Part shown: piece after piece, positions 55,748 through 64,000 of the stretch
Layout: the number at the start of each line of letters is the position of its first letter
Numbering within the stretch: the stretch's first letter is position 1
Assembly: GCF_000008765.1 (NCBI RefSeq)
Contig: NC_003030.1
Location: forward strand, 1,894,001 to 1,958,000
DNA from: Clostridium acetobutylicum ATCC 824
GTDB taxonomy: Bacteria > Bacillota > Clostridia > Clostridiales > Clostridiaceae
Direction: 5' to 3'
Length of the DNA: 64,000 bases
Notes under the pieces: model-generated
What the model saw: the letters and a program-made list of their open reading frames with translations, nothing else
Told to the model about the DNA's origin: nothing
Databases searched by the model: none
Program-made: the position numbers and the translations under genes

Positions 55748-56014
55748 TTGAAAAAAAGAAAAATACCTCAAAGAATGTGCACAGGATGCATGGAAATGAA
55801 ACCAAAAAAAGAGCTTATAAGAATTGTGAAAAACAAAGAGGGAGAAATATCAGTAGATACTACAGGAAAGAAACCTGGAAGAGGAGCTTACATATGTAAG
55901 AGTATCGAATGCCTTGAAAAAGCAGTTAAACAAAAAAGGCTTGAAAAGAATCTGGAAATTAAAATTGATGAAGAGCTTTATAATAAATTAAGAAATGAGG
56001 TTACAGATGAATAA
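55748..56014 (+). CDS. ylxR: YlxR (RnpM-type) RNA-binding protein
   Basis: The 88-residue protein has PQRMCTGCMEMKPKKELIRI and KKPGRGAYICKSIEC, the YlxR/DUF448 hallmark. In Bacillus, YlxR was reported as a modulator of RNase P, but earlier as a regulator; role here unverified. It starts with TTG behind AAAGGACGGTG. It overlaps ylxQ by eight bases. Confidence 0.9.
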   Translation: MKKRKIPQRMCTGCMEMKPKKELIRIVKNKEGEISVDTTGKKPGRGAYICKSIECLEKAVKQKRLEKNLEIKIDEELYNKLRNEVTDE

Positions 56015-56315
56015 CAAATTTCTTCAATTTTTAGGTATAGCTAAAAAGGCAGGTAAGTTAGTTGAAGGTTATAATAAATGTGAAGAACTCCTTTTAAAAA
56101 GAAAGGCAGATCTTATAATACTTTCAACTGATATTTCAGAAAATAGCAAAAAAAAGTTTGAAAATTATTCTTCGAAGCACAATATAGACATTATAAATGC
56201 ATTTTCAAGCAGTGAGCTCGGAAATATACTTGGTAGTGATAGTATAAAAGTAGTGTGTATTGTTGATAAGAAGATTAGCGAAAAGTTAAAAAGTCTATTA
56301 ACTGAAAATAATTAA
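56007..56315 (+). CDS. ylxQ: L7Ae-family ribosomal protein YlxQ
   Basis: The 102-residue protein has KFLQFLGIAKKAGKLVEGYN and LIILSTDISENSKKKFENYS, the L7Ae/L30e/S12e fold that binds kink-turn RNA. I chose ATG 56007, eight bases after GAGGTT, over ATG 55995. It starts inside ylxR and ends 15 bases before infB, so the three are coupled. Confidence 0.9.
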   Translation: MNNKFLQFLGIAKKAGKLVEGYNKCEELLLKRKADLIILSTDISENSKKKFENYSSKHNIDIINAFSSSELGNILGSDSIKVVCIVDKKISEKLKSLLTENN

Positions 56316-56330
56316 ATGGGGGTGTATAAT

Positions 56331-58412
56331 GTGCCAAAAGTAAGAATTTATGAATTGTCAAAAGAATTAGGTAGATCAAGTAAGGAACTTATTAACATAC
56401 TTCATGATGAATTTGGTATAGTTGTTAAAAATCATATGAGTGTTATAGATGAAGAGGATGCAGAACTTATAAAGGAAATGTTATCTGAAAGTAATGATGA
56501 GGATAAAAAATCAGATCTTGTAGAAGAATACGAAGATATGATTTCTGACAGTATAAAGGTTAGAAAAAACAAAAAAGTTAAGCAAAAGGATAAAGATAAG
56601 GAAAATACCGATGAGGATGAAGAAGAAGAGCAAGAATTCGATGATGTAATTGAAATTGAAAATACAATAACAGTAAAAGATTTAGCTGATAAATTGAAAA
56701 AACCAATAACAGAAGTAATTAAAGAGCTTATGTTTATGGGTGTAATGGCTGCAATAAATCAGGAAATCGATTTTGAAACATCATCTAAAGTTGCTGCTAA
56801 ATTTAAGGTGGATGTTATACAAAAAGCAGAAGAAGCTGATAAAAAGGAACTTAAAAGTGAGTTCGAGAATGAGTTTGAAGAAGATGAGGATGAGGGCACT
56901 TGGATAAAAAGACCTCCAGTTGTAACTGTAATGGGTCATGTTGATCATGGTAAAACCTCCCTCCTTGATGCTATAAGAAAATCAAGTGTAACTGAAACAG
57001 AAGCAGGCGGAATAACACAGCATATTGGAGCTTATACTGTAAAAATGAACGAAGGAAAAGTAACATTTTTGGATACTCCAGGTCATGAAGCTTTTACAGC
57101 AATGAGAGCAAGAGGTGCTGAAATAACAGATGTTGTAATATTAGTTGTTGCAGCAGATGACGGAATAATGCCTCAAACTAAAGAAGCAATAAATCACTGT
57201 AAAGCTGCTAATGTACCAATAGTTGTAGCTATAAACAAAATTGATAAACCTGGTGCAAACATAGATAGAGTTAAGCAAGAGCTTACAGAACATGGTTTGA
57301 TTCCTGAAGACTGGGGCGGAGATACTATATGTGTTCCTGTTTCAGCTAAAACAAAGCAGGGTTTAGATAGCTTAATTGAGATGACTATATTAACTGCTGA
57401 TGTTATGGATTTAAAAGCGGATCCTAAAAGACATGCAAGAGGAACAGTAATAGAAGGAAAACTTGACAAAGGAAGAGGCCCTGTTGCATCTTTAATAGTT
57501 CAAAATGGTACTTTAAAGGTTGGAAATTCTATAATAGTAGGATCAACTTATGGAAGAATAAGAGCTATGTTTGATGATAAAGGTAAAAAAATCAAATCCG
57601 CTGGTCCATCTGTCCCGGTTGAGATTTTAGGTCTTTCTGATGTTCCTGAAGCTGGTGATAAATTTAACGTTGTAAAAGATGAGAAGACAGCAAGAAACAT
57701 GGCTAAAATTAGAGTTGAAAAATTAAGAAGTGCAAATTTAGCCTCAAAACATAAAGTTTCTCTTGAAGATTTATACAGTCAAATACAAGAGGGAAAAGTT
57801 AAAGAATTGGGCATAATAGTAAAGGCAGATGTTCAAGGATCTGTAGAAGCTGTAAAACAGTCTTTTGAAAAACTTTCTACTGATGCAGTAAAGGTAAGAG
57901 TTATTCATGGTGCTGTTGGTGCAATTACAGAGACAGATGTTATTTTAGCCAGTGCCTCTAATGCCATAATAATAGGATTTAATGTAAGACCTGATAATAA
58001 TGCATCAGCTTTGGCTGAAAAAGAAAAGGTAGATATAAAAACTTATAGAGTAATTTATACTGCAATTGACGACATAAAATCAGCTATGATTGGTATGCTT
58101 GATCCTGAATATAAGGAAGAAGTTATAGGAAACGCTGAAGTTAGGCATATATACAAAATATCAAGCATTGGTACTGTTGCAGGATGCTATGTAACTTCTG
58201 GAAAAATAACTAGAAGTAGCAGTATTAGAGTAATAAGAGATGGTATTGTAATACTTGAAGGAGAATTGGCTTCACTTAAGAGATTTAAGGATGATGCTAA
58301 GGAAGTAGCTCGTGGATTTGAATGTGGTTTAACTATAGATAAATTTAATGATATAAAAGAAGGAGATGTCATAGAGGCATTCCAAATGGTAAAAGTTAAA
58401 CAAGAGGGCTAA
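56331..58412 (+). CDS. infB: Translation initiation factor IF-2
   Basis: The 693-residue protein has an N-terminal IF2N repeat ([20 protein letters not shown]), a charged linker (about 60-105), a second IF2N, and the GTPase domain with GHVDHGKT at 202-209, DTPGHEAF and NKIDKPG. Domains binding fMet-tRNA follow. GTG 56331 follows TGGGGGTG; the ATG at 56316 overlaps the RBS. It recruits initiator tRNA to the 30S subunit. Confidence 0.97.
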
Positions 58413-58447
58413 AAGAAAATAATCTGCCTATAAAGGAGAGATATTCT

Positions 58448-58813
58448 ATGGCTAAGTATAGAGCAGGAAGAATTAATGAAGAAGTAAAAAAAGCTATAAG
58501 TAGTATAATTCAAAATGATATAAGAGATCCTCGTCTTACATCTATGATTAGTGTAATAAAGGTTGATGTAACTAAGGATTTGAGATATGCAAAGGCTTAT
58601 GTAAGTATACTTGGTGATGAAGCTAAGAAAAAAGAAACCATGGATATACTAAAAAAAAGCGAATCCTTTATAAGAAAAGAACTTGGTTATGCTGTTAAGC
58701 TTAGGTATACACCTGAAGTTATAATAGAACTTGATACTTCAATAGAAAAAGGAATGCATATTGATGCTATTTTAGAAAAAATTAAGGGGTCCGACAAAAA
58801 TGATAATAGATGA
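58448..58813 (+). CDS. rbfA: Ribosome-binding factor A
   Basis: The 121-residue protein begins YRAGRINEEVKKAISSIIQN and has DIRDPRL and VTKDLRYAKAYVSI, standard for RbfA, which helps mature the 16S rRNA 5' end. AAAGGAGAG precedes the ATG. It overlaps nrnA by 14 bases, a coupling typical of the operon. Confidence 0.97.
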   Translation: MAKYRAGRINEEVKKAISSIIQNDIRDPRLTSMISVIKVDVTKDLRYAKAYVSILGDEAKKKETMDILKKSESFIRKELGYAVKLRYTPEVIIELDTSIEKGMHIDAILEKIKGSDKNDNR

Positions 58814-59765
58814 TATAATTAATAAAATTAAAAGCAGTAATAAAATTGCTATAAGTTTTCATATATCACCTGATGGCGATTCCATAGGTTCTAGCTTGGG
58901 CCTTTTGAATGGGCTAAGAAGTATTGGTAAGGAAACCTATATTTTAAGCAAAGAAGTCGTTCCTGAATCCTTTGAATTTTTGAATTTTGCTAGAGAAATC
59001 GATGGAAATCACTTTGAGGTAGAAGATAATACAGATTTACTTATAACTTTAGATTGTGGAAATATCGAAAGATTAAATTTTGATACTTCTGATATGATAA
59101 GTGAAGATAAAAAATACACTGTTATTAATATAGACCATCATGTTACAAATGATTCTTTTGGAGATTTAAATTATATAAATACAAAAGCAGCATCTGTTGG
59201 AGAAATTGTGTATGATTTATTATCAAAAATGAACATATCAATAGATAGAACTATCGCTGCATGTCTATATACATCAATATTAACTGACACAGGATCCTTT
59301 AGATTTTCAAATACAACACTTAATACACATGTGGTAGCTGGAAATTTAATTAGTACTGGTCTGGATTTTAGTGAAATACATAGAAAAATATTTGATAACA
59401 AGAAATTTGAAGCTTTAAAGCTTCAAGCTCTTGTATTAAATGATATGTATTTAACTTTTAACAATAAGCTATGTGTGATGAAAGTAACTCATGATTTTAT
59501 AGAAAAGGCAAATGCAGAGGATGTAGATACTGGAGATTTAGTATCACTAGGACTTAAGGTGAATACAGCAGAGGTATGTATGCTTTTAAAGGAAAAAGAT
59601 GATTGTATAAAGGTTAGCTTAAGATCAAAATCCTATGTTGATGTTAGAAAAATTGCAGAGAAATTTGGTGGCGGTGGACATATACGAGCAGCCGGTTTAT
59701 CAATAAATTCAAATATTTTAGACGCAGAAAAGATGATTCTTTCTGAAATACAAGGTGAGCTTTAA
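58800..59765 (+). CDS. nrnA: NanoRNase/pAp phosphatase, DHH family
   Basis: The 321-residue protein has the DHH motifs [27 protein letters not shown] and NIDHHVTND, and the C-terminal DHHA1 motif [11 protein letters not shown]. NrnA degrades 2-5 nucleotide RNAs and dephosphorylates 3'-phosphoadenosine-5'-phosphate. It starts inside rbfA and lies two bases ahead of truB. Length is normal. Confidence 0.93.
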   Translation: MIIDDIINKIKSSNKIAISFHISPDGDSIGSSLGLLNGLRSIGKETYILSKEVVPESFEFLNFAREIDGNHFEVEDNTDLLITLDCGNIERLNFDTSDMISEDKKYTVINIDHHVTNDSFGDLNYINTKAASVGEIVYDLLSKMNISIDRTIAACLYTSILTDTGSFRFSNTTLNTHVVAGNLISTGLDFSEIHRKIFDNKKFEALKLQALVLNDMYLTFNNKLCVMKVTHDFIEKANAEDVDTGDLVSLGLKVNTAEVCMLLKEKDDCIKVSLRSKSYVDVRKIAEKFGGGGHIRAAGLSINSNILDAEKMILSEIQGEL

Positions 59766-59767
59766 AT

Positions 59768-60637
59768 ATGGATGGAATTTTAAACATATTTAAGCCAATA
59801 GGACTAACATCCTTTGATGTAGTAAGACAAGTAAAAAAAATCTCCAAAGAAAAAAAAGTAGGGCATACAGGGACACTTGATCCATTGGCATCAGGTGTTT
59901 TGCCTATTTGCATTGGAAAAGCTACTAAAATTGTGGATTTTGTAATGGAAGGTAAGAAAATATACGACGCAGAAATGAAGCTCGGTGAAATAAGTGATAC
60001 TTATGATAGAGAAGGTAAGATTTTAAAAGTAAATCAAGTTACTTCAAGTGAAAATAATATAGTTGAAGCTATTATGAGTTTTCAAGGTGAAATTCTTCAA
60101 GTCCCTCCAATGTACTCAGCACTAAAGGTTAATGGTATCAAATTATATGATTTAGCCAGGCAGGGAATTGAAATAGAAAGAGCTTCTAGAAAAATACACA
60201 TATATGCAATTAAGATTTTAAGTATAGATATTCCTTTTGTTAAATTCCGTGTTGAGTGCTCTAAAGGAACGTACATAAGAAGTTTATGTTATGATATAGG
60301 TAACAAACTAGGATGTGGAGCATTAATGTACAATTTAACGCGAGTGTCATCCGGAAATTTCAATTCTTCATTCAGCATTCCATTGGAAGATCTTAATGAG
60401 CAAAATATTACGGAAAATATAATTAATGTTGATAAATGCCTGGAAAATTACGATGAAATAGCAGTAGATGAAAAATTCGAAAAATTATTGGTAAATGGCG
60501 TAAAAGTATCAGACAGAAGATTAATTGAAAAAATTCCTGATAACAAAACTTATAGAGTCTATAATATGGAAAGAAAGTTTTTAGGTCTTGGAAATTTAAG
60601 TGAAGAAGGATTTAAAATAATTAAATTATTAACCTAG
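59768..60637 (+). CDS. truB: tRNA pseudouridine(55) synthase
   Basis: The 289-residue protein has [19 protein letters not shown] with the catalytic Asp38, [17 protein letters not shown] and [18 protein letters not shown]. It makes pseudouridine 55 in the T loop. It begins two bases after nrnA and ends 11 bases before ribF, in the classical truB-ribF-rpsO order. Confidence 0.97.
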   Translation: MDGILNIFKPIGLTSFDVVRQVKKISKEKKVGHTGTLDPLASGVLPICIGKATKIVDFVMEGKKIYDAEMKLGEISDTYDREGKILKVNQVTSSENNIVEAIMSFQGEILQVPPMYSALKVNGIKLYDLARQGIEIERASRKIHIYAIKILSIDIPFVKFRVECSKGTYIRSLCYDIGNKLGCGALMYNLTRVSSGNFNSSFSIPLEDLNEQNITENIINVDKCLENYDEIAVDEKFEKLLVNGVKVSDRRLIEKIPDNKTYRVYNMERKFLGLGNLSEEGFKIIKLLT

Positions 60638-60648
60638 GAGAAATTTAT

Positions 60649-61560
60649 ATGGAAGTTTTAAATGATAGTTTTAAGATTAAACTTAACTGTAGAACTTATG
60701 TTACAATAGGAAGTTTTGATGGCATTCATATGGGACATTTAAGTTTAATAAAAAAAGCAATATCTCTTAGTAAAAAAAATAATACTATGAGTATGCTTAG
60801 CACATTTAAAGAACATCCTCTTAATGTTATAAATAAATCTATTGTTCCTAAAATATTAATGGATAATGAAACCAAAATAGAAATATTAAAGTCCATTGGT
60901 TTAGACATTTTAAATTTTTTTGATTTTAATGAAGAAATAATGAAAATGATGCCAGAAGACTTTATATTAAATATGATAAATCATTATAATATAGACGGTA
61001 TAATAACCGGATTTAATCATCGATTTGGGTATAAGAATTCAGGAGATATACATTTATTAAAAACTTTAAGTGAAAAATATGGTTTTGAACTTTATGTCTT
61101 GCCTCCAGTGTCTTTTAAAAATGACATGGTTAGCAGCACTCGTATAAGAAACTGTATATCCGATGGAAATATAGAAGAAGCAAATCAAATGCTTTTGAGA
61201 CCTTTTTCAATTAAAGCCAAAGTTATTCATGGAAGAGAAATTGGCAGACAAATAGGATTTCCAACTGCAAATTTAAGTTATGATAATAAATTTATACTTC
61301 CTAAAATAGGAGTGTACTATACTACAGTTGAGTATAATAAAATTACCTATAAGGGAATAACGAACGTTGGCACTAATCCAACTGTAAATGGTGATAAACT
61401 TACTATTGAAACTTATATCTTAGATTTTAATCAAAATATATATGATGAAGAAATTCGAGTGAATTTTGTAAAAAAAATACGCGACCAAATCAAGTTTGAA
61501 AGTATAGAACAATTGAAGGTTCAGTTGGAAAAAGATAAAAAATTTGCATATAAGCAATAA
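60649..61560 (+). CDS. ribF: Bifunctional riboflavin kinase / FAD synthetase
   Basis: The 303-residue protein has an N-terminal nucleotidyltransferase domain (TIGSFDGIHMGHLSLI, GFNHRFGYKNSGD, VSSTRIRNCI) and a C-terminal kinase domain (HGREIGRQIGFPTANLSYD, TNVGTNPTV). It converts riboflavin to FMN and FAD. TAGGAGAAATTT precedes the ATG. A promoter and an rpsO leader follow directly. Confidence 0.96.
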   Translation: MEVLNDSFKIKLNCRTYVTIGSFDGIHMGHLSLIKKAISLSKKNNTMSMLSTFKEHPLNVINKSIVPKILMDNETKIEILKSIGLDILNFFDFNEEIMKMMPEDFILNMINHYNIDGIITGFNHRFGYKNSGDIHLLKTLSEKYGFELYVLPPVSFKNDMVSSTRIRNCISDGNIEEANQMLLRPFSIKAKVIHGREIGRQIGFPTANLSYDNKFILPKIGVYYTTVEYNKITYKGITNVGTNPTVNGDKLTIETYILDFNQNIYDEEIRVNFVKKIRDQIKFESIEQLKVQLEKDKKFAYKQ

Positions 61561-61577
61561 TATTAGATAAATAGTAA

Positions 61578-61606
61578 TTTACATTTGAAAAAAACTTTGT
61601 TATACT
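61578..61606 (+). promoter_or_regulatory. Promoter of rpsO with extended -10
   Basis: TTTACA (61578-61583) and TATACT (61601-61606) with 17 bases between, and a TG one base ahead of the -10, form an extended -10 promoter just after ribF. Confidence 0.75.
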
Positions 61607-61611
61607 ATTAT

Positions 61612-61676
61612 AAGGAACCTTATGCTAAGACTATCGAGACTCCGACGATATTCTTGGAATAGGGGGATAATATTTT
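61612..61676 (+). ncRNA. Candidate rpsO (S15) leader
   Basis: About 65 GC-richer bases between promoter and RBS contain complementary segments (AAGGAACCTT; CTATCGAGACTCCGACGATA) and a GGGGGA before the RBS. S15 represses its own mRNA through a leader structure in other bacteria, so this is the likely control site. Assigned by position and base-pairing potential, not alignment. Confidence 0.5.
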
Positions 61677-61690
61677 GGAGGTGTTTTACA

Positions 61691-61954
61691 TTGGATAAAG
61701 CAAAAAAACAAGAGTTAATTGCAACATACAGCAGAAAGGAAGGAGATACAGGTTCTCCTGAGGTTCAGATTGCTTTATTATCTGAAAGAATTAATCATTT
61801 AACTAGTCATTTAAAAGAACATAAAAAGGATCATCACTCAAGAAGAGGTCTTTTTATGATGATTGGTAAAAGAAGAAGTCTTTTAAACTATCTTGAATCT
61901 GTTGATATTGAAAGATATCGTGACATTATAAAAAAATTAGGTTTAAGAAAGTAA
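61691..61954 (+). CDS. rpsO: 30S ribosomal protein uS15
   Basis: The 87-residue protein starts [20 protein letters not shown] and contains [19 protein letters not shown] and [20 protein letters not shown], all standard uS15. TTG 61691 was chosen: GGAGGTG lies eight bases ahead and the conserved N-terminus begins there. The longer frame from 61622 would include the leader. pnp follows after a terminator. Confidence 0.97.
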   Translation: MDKAKKQELIATYSRKEGDTGSPEVQIALLSERINHLTSHLKEHKKDHHSRRGLFMMIGKRRSLLNYLESVDIERYRDIIKKLGLRK

Positions 61955-61968
61955 AAGCAGTGAAAGAT

Positions 61969-61996
61969 GGAGCGGTTAATACCGCTCTATTATTTT
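61969..61996 (+). terminator. Terminator after rpsO
   Basis: GAGCGGT (61970-61976) pairs with ACCGCTC (61981-61987) around a TAAT loop, followed by T-rich bases. Confidence 0.8.
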
Positions 61997-62209
61997 AGAA
62001 CACAAATTATAGGAAATGAATTTAAATATTAGTTTATAGATGTACCAGAAAGTTTTAAATAGTTTTTCTTCTGATATATCTATAAGCTAAGTTTATATTT
62101 GAGTTCCTATTAAATGTTTAAAATTAAACTCTATATTTTTAACTATATACATAAATCAAAAAAAACTTTTTATACTATTAACGTAAATTCATATAGGGAG
62201 GTAAATTAT

Positions 62210-64000
62210 ATGTTACATTTTTTAGAAACAGATATTGCCGGAAGAAAACTTAAAGTTGAATGTGGCAAAACTGGTATGCTTTCAAACTGTGCTATGTTCA
62301 TAAGTTACGGCGATACTGTTGTAATGGTTAATGTCAATGCCTCAGAAAAGCCAAGAGAAGGTATTGATTTCTTTCCTTTGAGTATTGAATACGAAGAAAG
62401 ACAATATTCAGTAGGAAAAATACCTGGGGGATTTGTAAAAAGAGAAGGTAGACCTTCTGAAAAATCTATCTTACATGCAAGAGCTATAGATAGACCTTTA
62501 AGACCATTGTTTCCTAAAGGGTACAGAAATGATGTTCAGGTGGTATGTACTGTAATGTCTGTAGAGCAGGATAACTTACCAGAAATACTTGCTATGAACG
62601 GTGCATCAATGGCTCTATGTTTATCTGATATTCCATTTACAACACCTGTTGCTACAGTATCTGTTGGGTGTATTGATGGTAAATTTGTTTTAAATCCTAC
62701 ATTAGAGGAAAGAGAAAAAAGTTCTCTTGATTTAACTGTTTGTGCCACAAATGAAAGAGTAATGATGTTAGAGGCTGGTGCCGATGAAATTCCTGAGGAT
62801 TTAATGATTGCTGCAATAGATTTTGGATTTAATGCTTGTCAAGATATAGTCGCTTTTCAAGAAAAAGCAATGAAAGAATTCGGAAAAGAAAAGGTTACCC
62901 CAGAATTATATCATCCTAAAGAAGAAATTGAAAAAGACGTTACTGAATTTGCTTTTGAATCTATTAAGGAAATTATGTACATAACGGATAGGGATGAACG
63001 AAATTTAAGATTAAGAGAGATAAAAGAAAAAATATCAAATGAGTTTGCAGAAAAGTATCCTGATGATGGTGCTGATATAGATGAAGTTGTATATACACTT
63101 CAAAAGAAGGTCGTTAGAAATATGTTATTAAAAGAACATAGAAGACCTGACGGAAGAAGATTTGATGAAATAAGACCTATAAGTTGTGATGTAGATCTTT
63201 TGCCTAGAACCCATGGAAGTGGTTTATTTACAAGAGGTTTAACACAGGTTATGACGGTTACAACTTTAGGACCAATTGGCGATGCTCAAGTTATAGATGG
63301 TTTAGGAGTAGAGGAATCTAAACGATATATGCATCATTATAACTTCCCACCATATTCTACAGGAGAAGTTAAACCATTAAGAGGACCAAATAGAAGAGAG
63401 ATAGGTCATGGAGCTCTTGCTGAGAAAGCCCTAGTGCCATTAATACCATCTGAAGAAGAATTTCCGTATACAATAAGACTTGTGTCAGAAGTTTTAAGTT
63501 CAAATGGTTCAACATCCCAAGCAAGTGTATGTGGAAGTACTTTAGCACTCATGGATGCAGGTGTACCAATAAAGAGACCAGCAGCCGGAATAGCTATGGG
63601 ACTTATAACAAGTGAAGATCTTTCAAAAGAAGCTGTTATTACAGACATACAAGGCTTAGAAGACTTTTTTGGCGATATGGATTTTAAAGTTGCAGGTACT
63701 GAGAAAGGTATAACAGCAATTCAAGTTGATACAAAAATACATGGTTTATCTAAGTACTGTATAAAAACTGCAATAAATGATGCTAGAAAAGCTAGATTAT
63801 TTATACTCGAAAAAATGGTTGCATGCATAAATGAACCTAGAAAAGAATTATCAACATATGCACCAAGAGCGTATACTATAAATATAGATACAGATAAAAT
63901 AAGAACTCTTATAGGAACTGGCGGAAAAACAATCAATAAAATAATTGAGGAAACTGGTGTTAAAATAGACATTAGAGAAGATGGAACTGTATTTGTTCTA
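62210..64000 (+). CDS. pnp: Polynucleotide phosphorylase (3' end beyond window)
   Basis: The frame opens with ATG 62210 behind GGGAGGTAA and is still open at the window end (597 codons seen; about 100 more expected). It has the first RNase PH domain ([40 protein letters not shown]), the linker, the second catalytic domain ([39 protein letters not shown]) and the start of the KH domain ([19 protein letters not shown]). It degrades RNA from the 3' end. rpsO-pnp is a conserved pair; both appear to have separate promoters here. Confidence 0.97.
   Translation, partial: MLHFLETDIAGRKLKVECGKTGMLSNCAMFISYGDTVVMVNVNASEKPREGIDFFPLSIEYEERQYSVGKIPGGFVKREGRPSEKSILHARAIDRPLRPLFPKGYRNDVQVVCTVMSVEQDNLPEILAMNGASMALCLSDIPFTTPVATVSVGCIDGKFVLNPTLEEREKSSLDLTVCATNERVMMLEAGADEIPEDLMIAAIDFGFNACQDIVAFQEKAMKEFGKEKVTPELYHPKEEIEKDVTEFAFESIKEIMYITDRDERNLRLREIKEKISNEFAEKYPDDGADIDEVVYTLQKKVVRNMLLKEHRRPDGRRFDEIRPISCDVDLLPRTHGSGLFTRGLTQVMTVTTLGPIGDAQVIDGLGVEESKRYMHHYNFPPYSTGEVKPLRGPNRREIGHGALAEKALVPLIPSEEEFPYTIRLVSEVLSSNGSTSQASVCGSTLALMDAGVPIKRPAAGIAMGLITSEDLSKEAVITDIQGLEDFFGDMDFKVAGTEKGITAIQVDTKIHGLSKYCIKTAINDARKARLFILEKMVACINEPRKELSTYAPRAYTINIDTDKIRTLIGTGGKTINKIIEETGVKIDIREDGTVFVL

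Overview
The window is low-GC, AT-rich DNA from a spore-forming Clostridium. Gene order, the sporulation gene spoVS, codY, sigI/rsgI and AGA-dominated arginine usage all fit, and the order matches what I remember of Clostridium acetobutylicum or a very close relative. That species call rests on memory, not on a search. No rRNA, tRNA or CRISPR array was seen.

Layout. (1) 1-14.1 kb is a housekeeping run on the + strand: the end of plsX, acpP, rnc, a radical-SAM gene, spoVS, smc, ftsY, ylxM-ffh, rpsP-khpA-rimM-trmD-rplS, lepB, rbgA and rnhB. (2) 14.1-16.9 kb holds yraN and comM on the minus strand around a class-I amidotransferase-like hydrolase. (3) 16.9-30.8 kb is an accessory, partly decayed region. 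It carries an ECF sigma factor with a tail-anchored partner, an IS256-type transposase relic with both terminal repeats, a TraB/GumN protein, a displaced fragment of comM, a sigI-rsgI pair, a fructan cluster (Bacillus-like sacB and levB plus a second, unrelated-looking GH68 gene), a large secreted protein of unknown function, a HAD hydrolase and a truncated ABC ATPase. (4) 30.8-37.2 kb is a complete NAD salvage/synthesis locus: a Nudix-winged-helix regulator resembling NrtR, pncA, a 122-residue unknown, pncB, a nadD-like gene and nadE. Repeated TTTGTATCA/TACAAA operators lie at both of its promoters. (5) 37.4-64 kb returns to core genes: a dicarboxylate symporter, dprA, topA, codY, rpsB, tsf, pyrH, frr, uppS, cdsA, a helicase-like/LexA-like fusion, an AI-2E family permease, dxr, rseP, ispG, rimP, nusA, ylxR, ylxQ, infB, rbfA, nrnA, truB, ribF, rpsO and the start of pnp.

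How it fits together. The core blocks supply fatty-acid and phospholipid synthesis, protein targeting, ribosome assembly, translation, isoprenoid synthesis and RNA turnover. The accessory block appears to build and degrade extracellular levan, with an alternative sigma factor for cell-wall or polysaccharide stress next to it. The NAD block looks like a self-regulated regulon.

Most notable observations: the protein at 48117-49559 joins a P-loop helicase-like N-terminus to a LexA-type self-cleaving C-terminus with correctly spaced Ala-Gly, Ser and Lys; cdsA is frameshifted exactly within its family signature; the NAD operon carries a private operator set; and the comM-dprA neighbourhood is split by about 22 kb that contains a second, partial comM.
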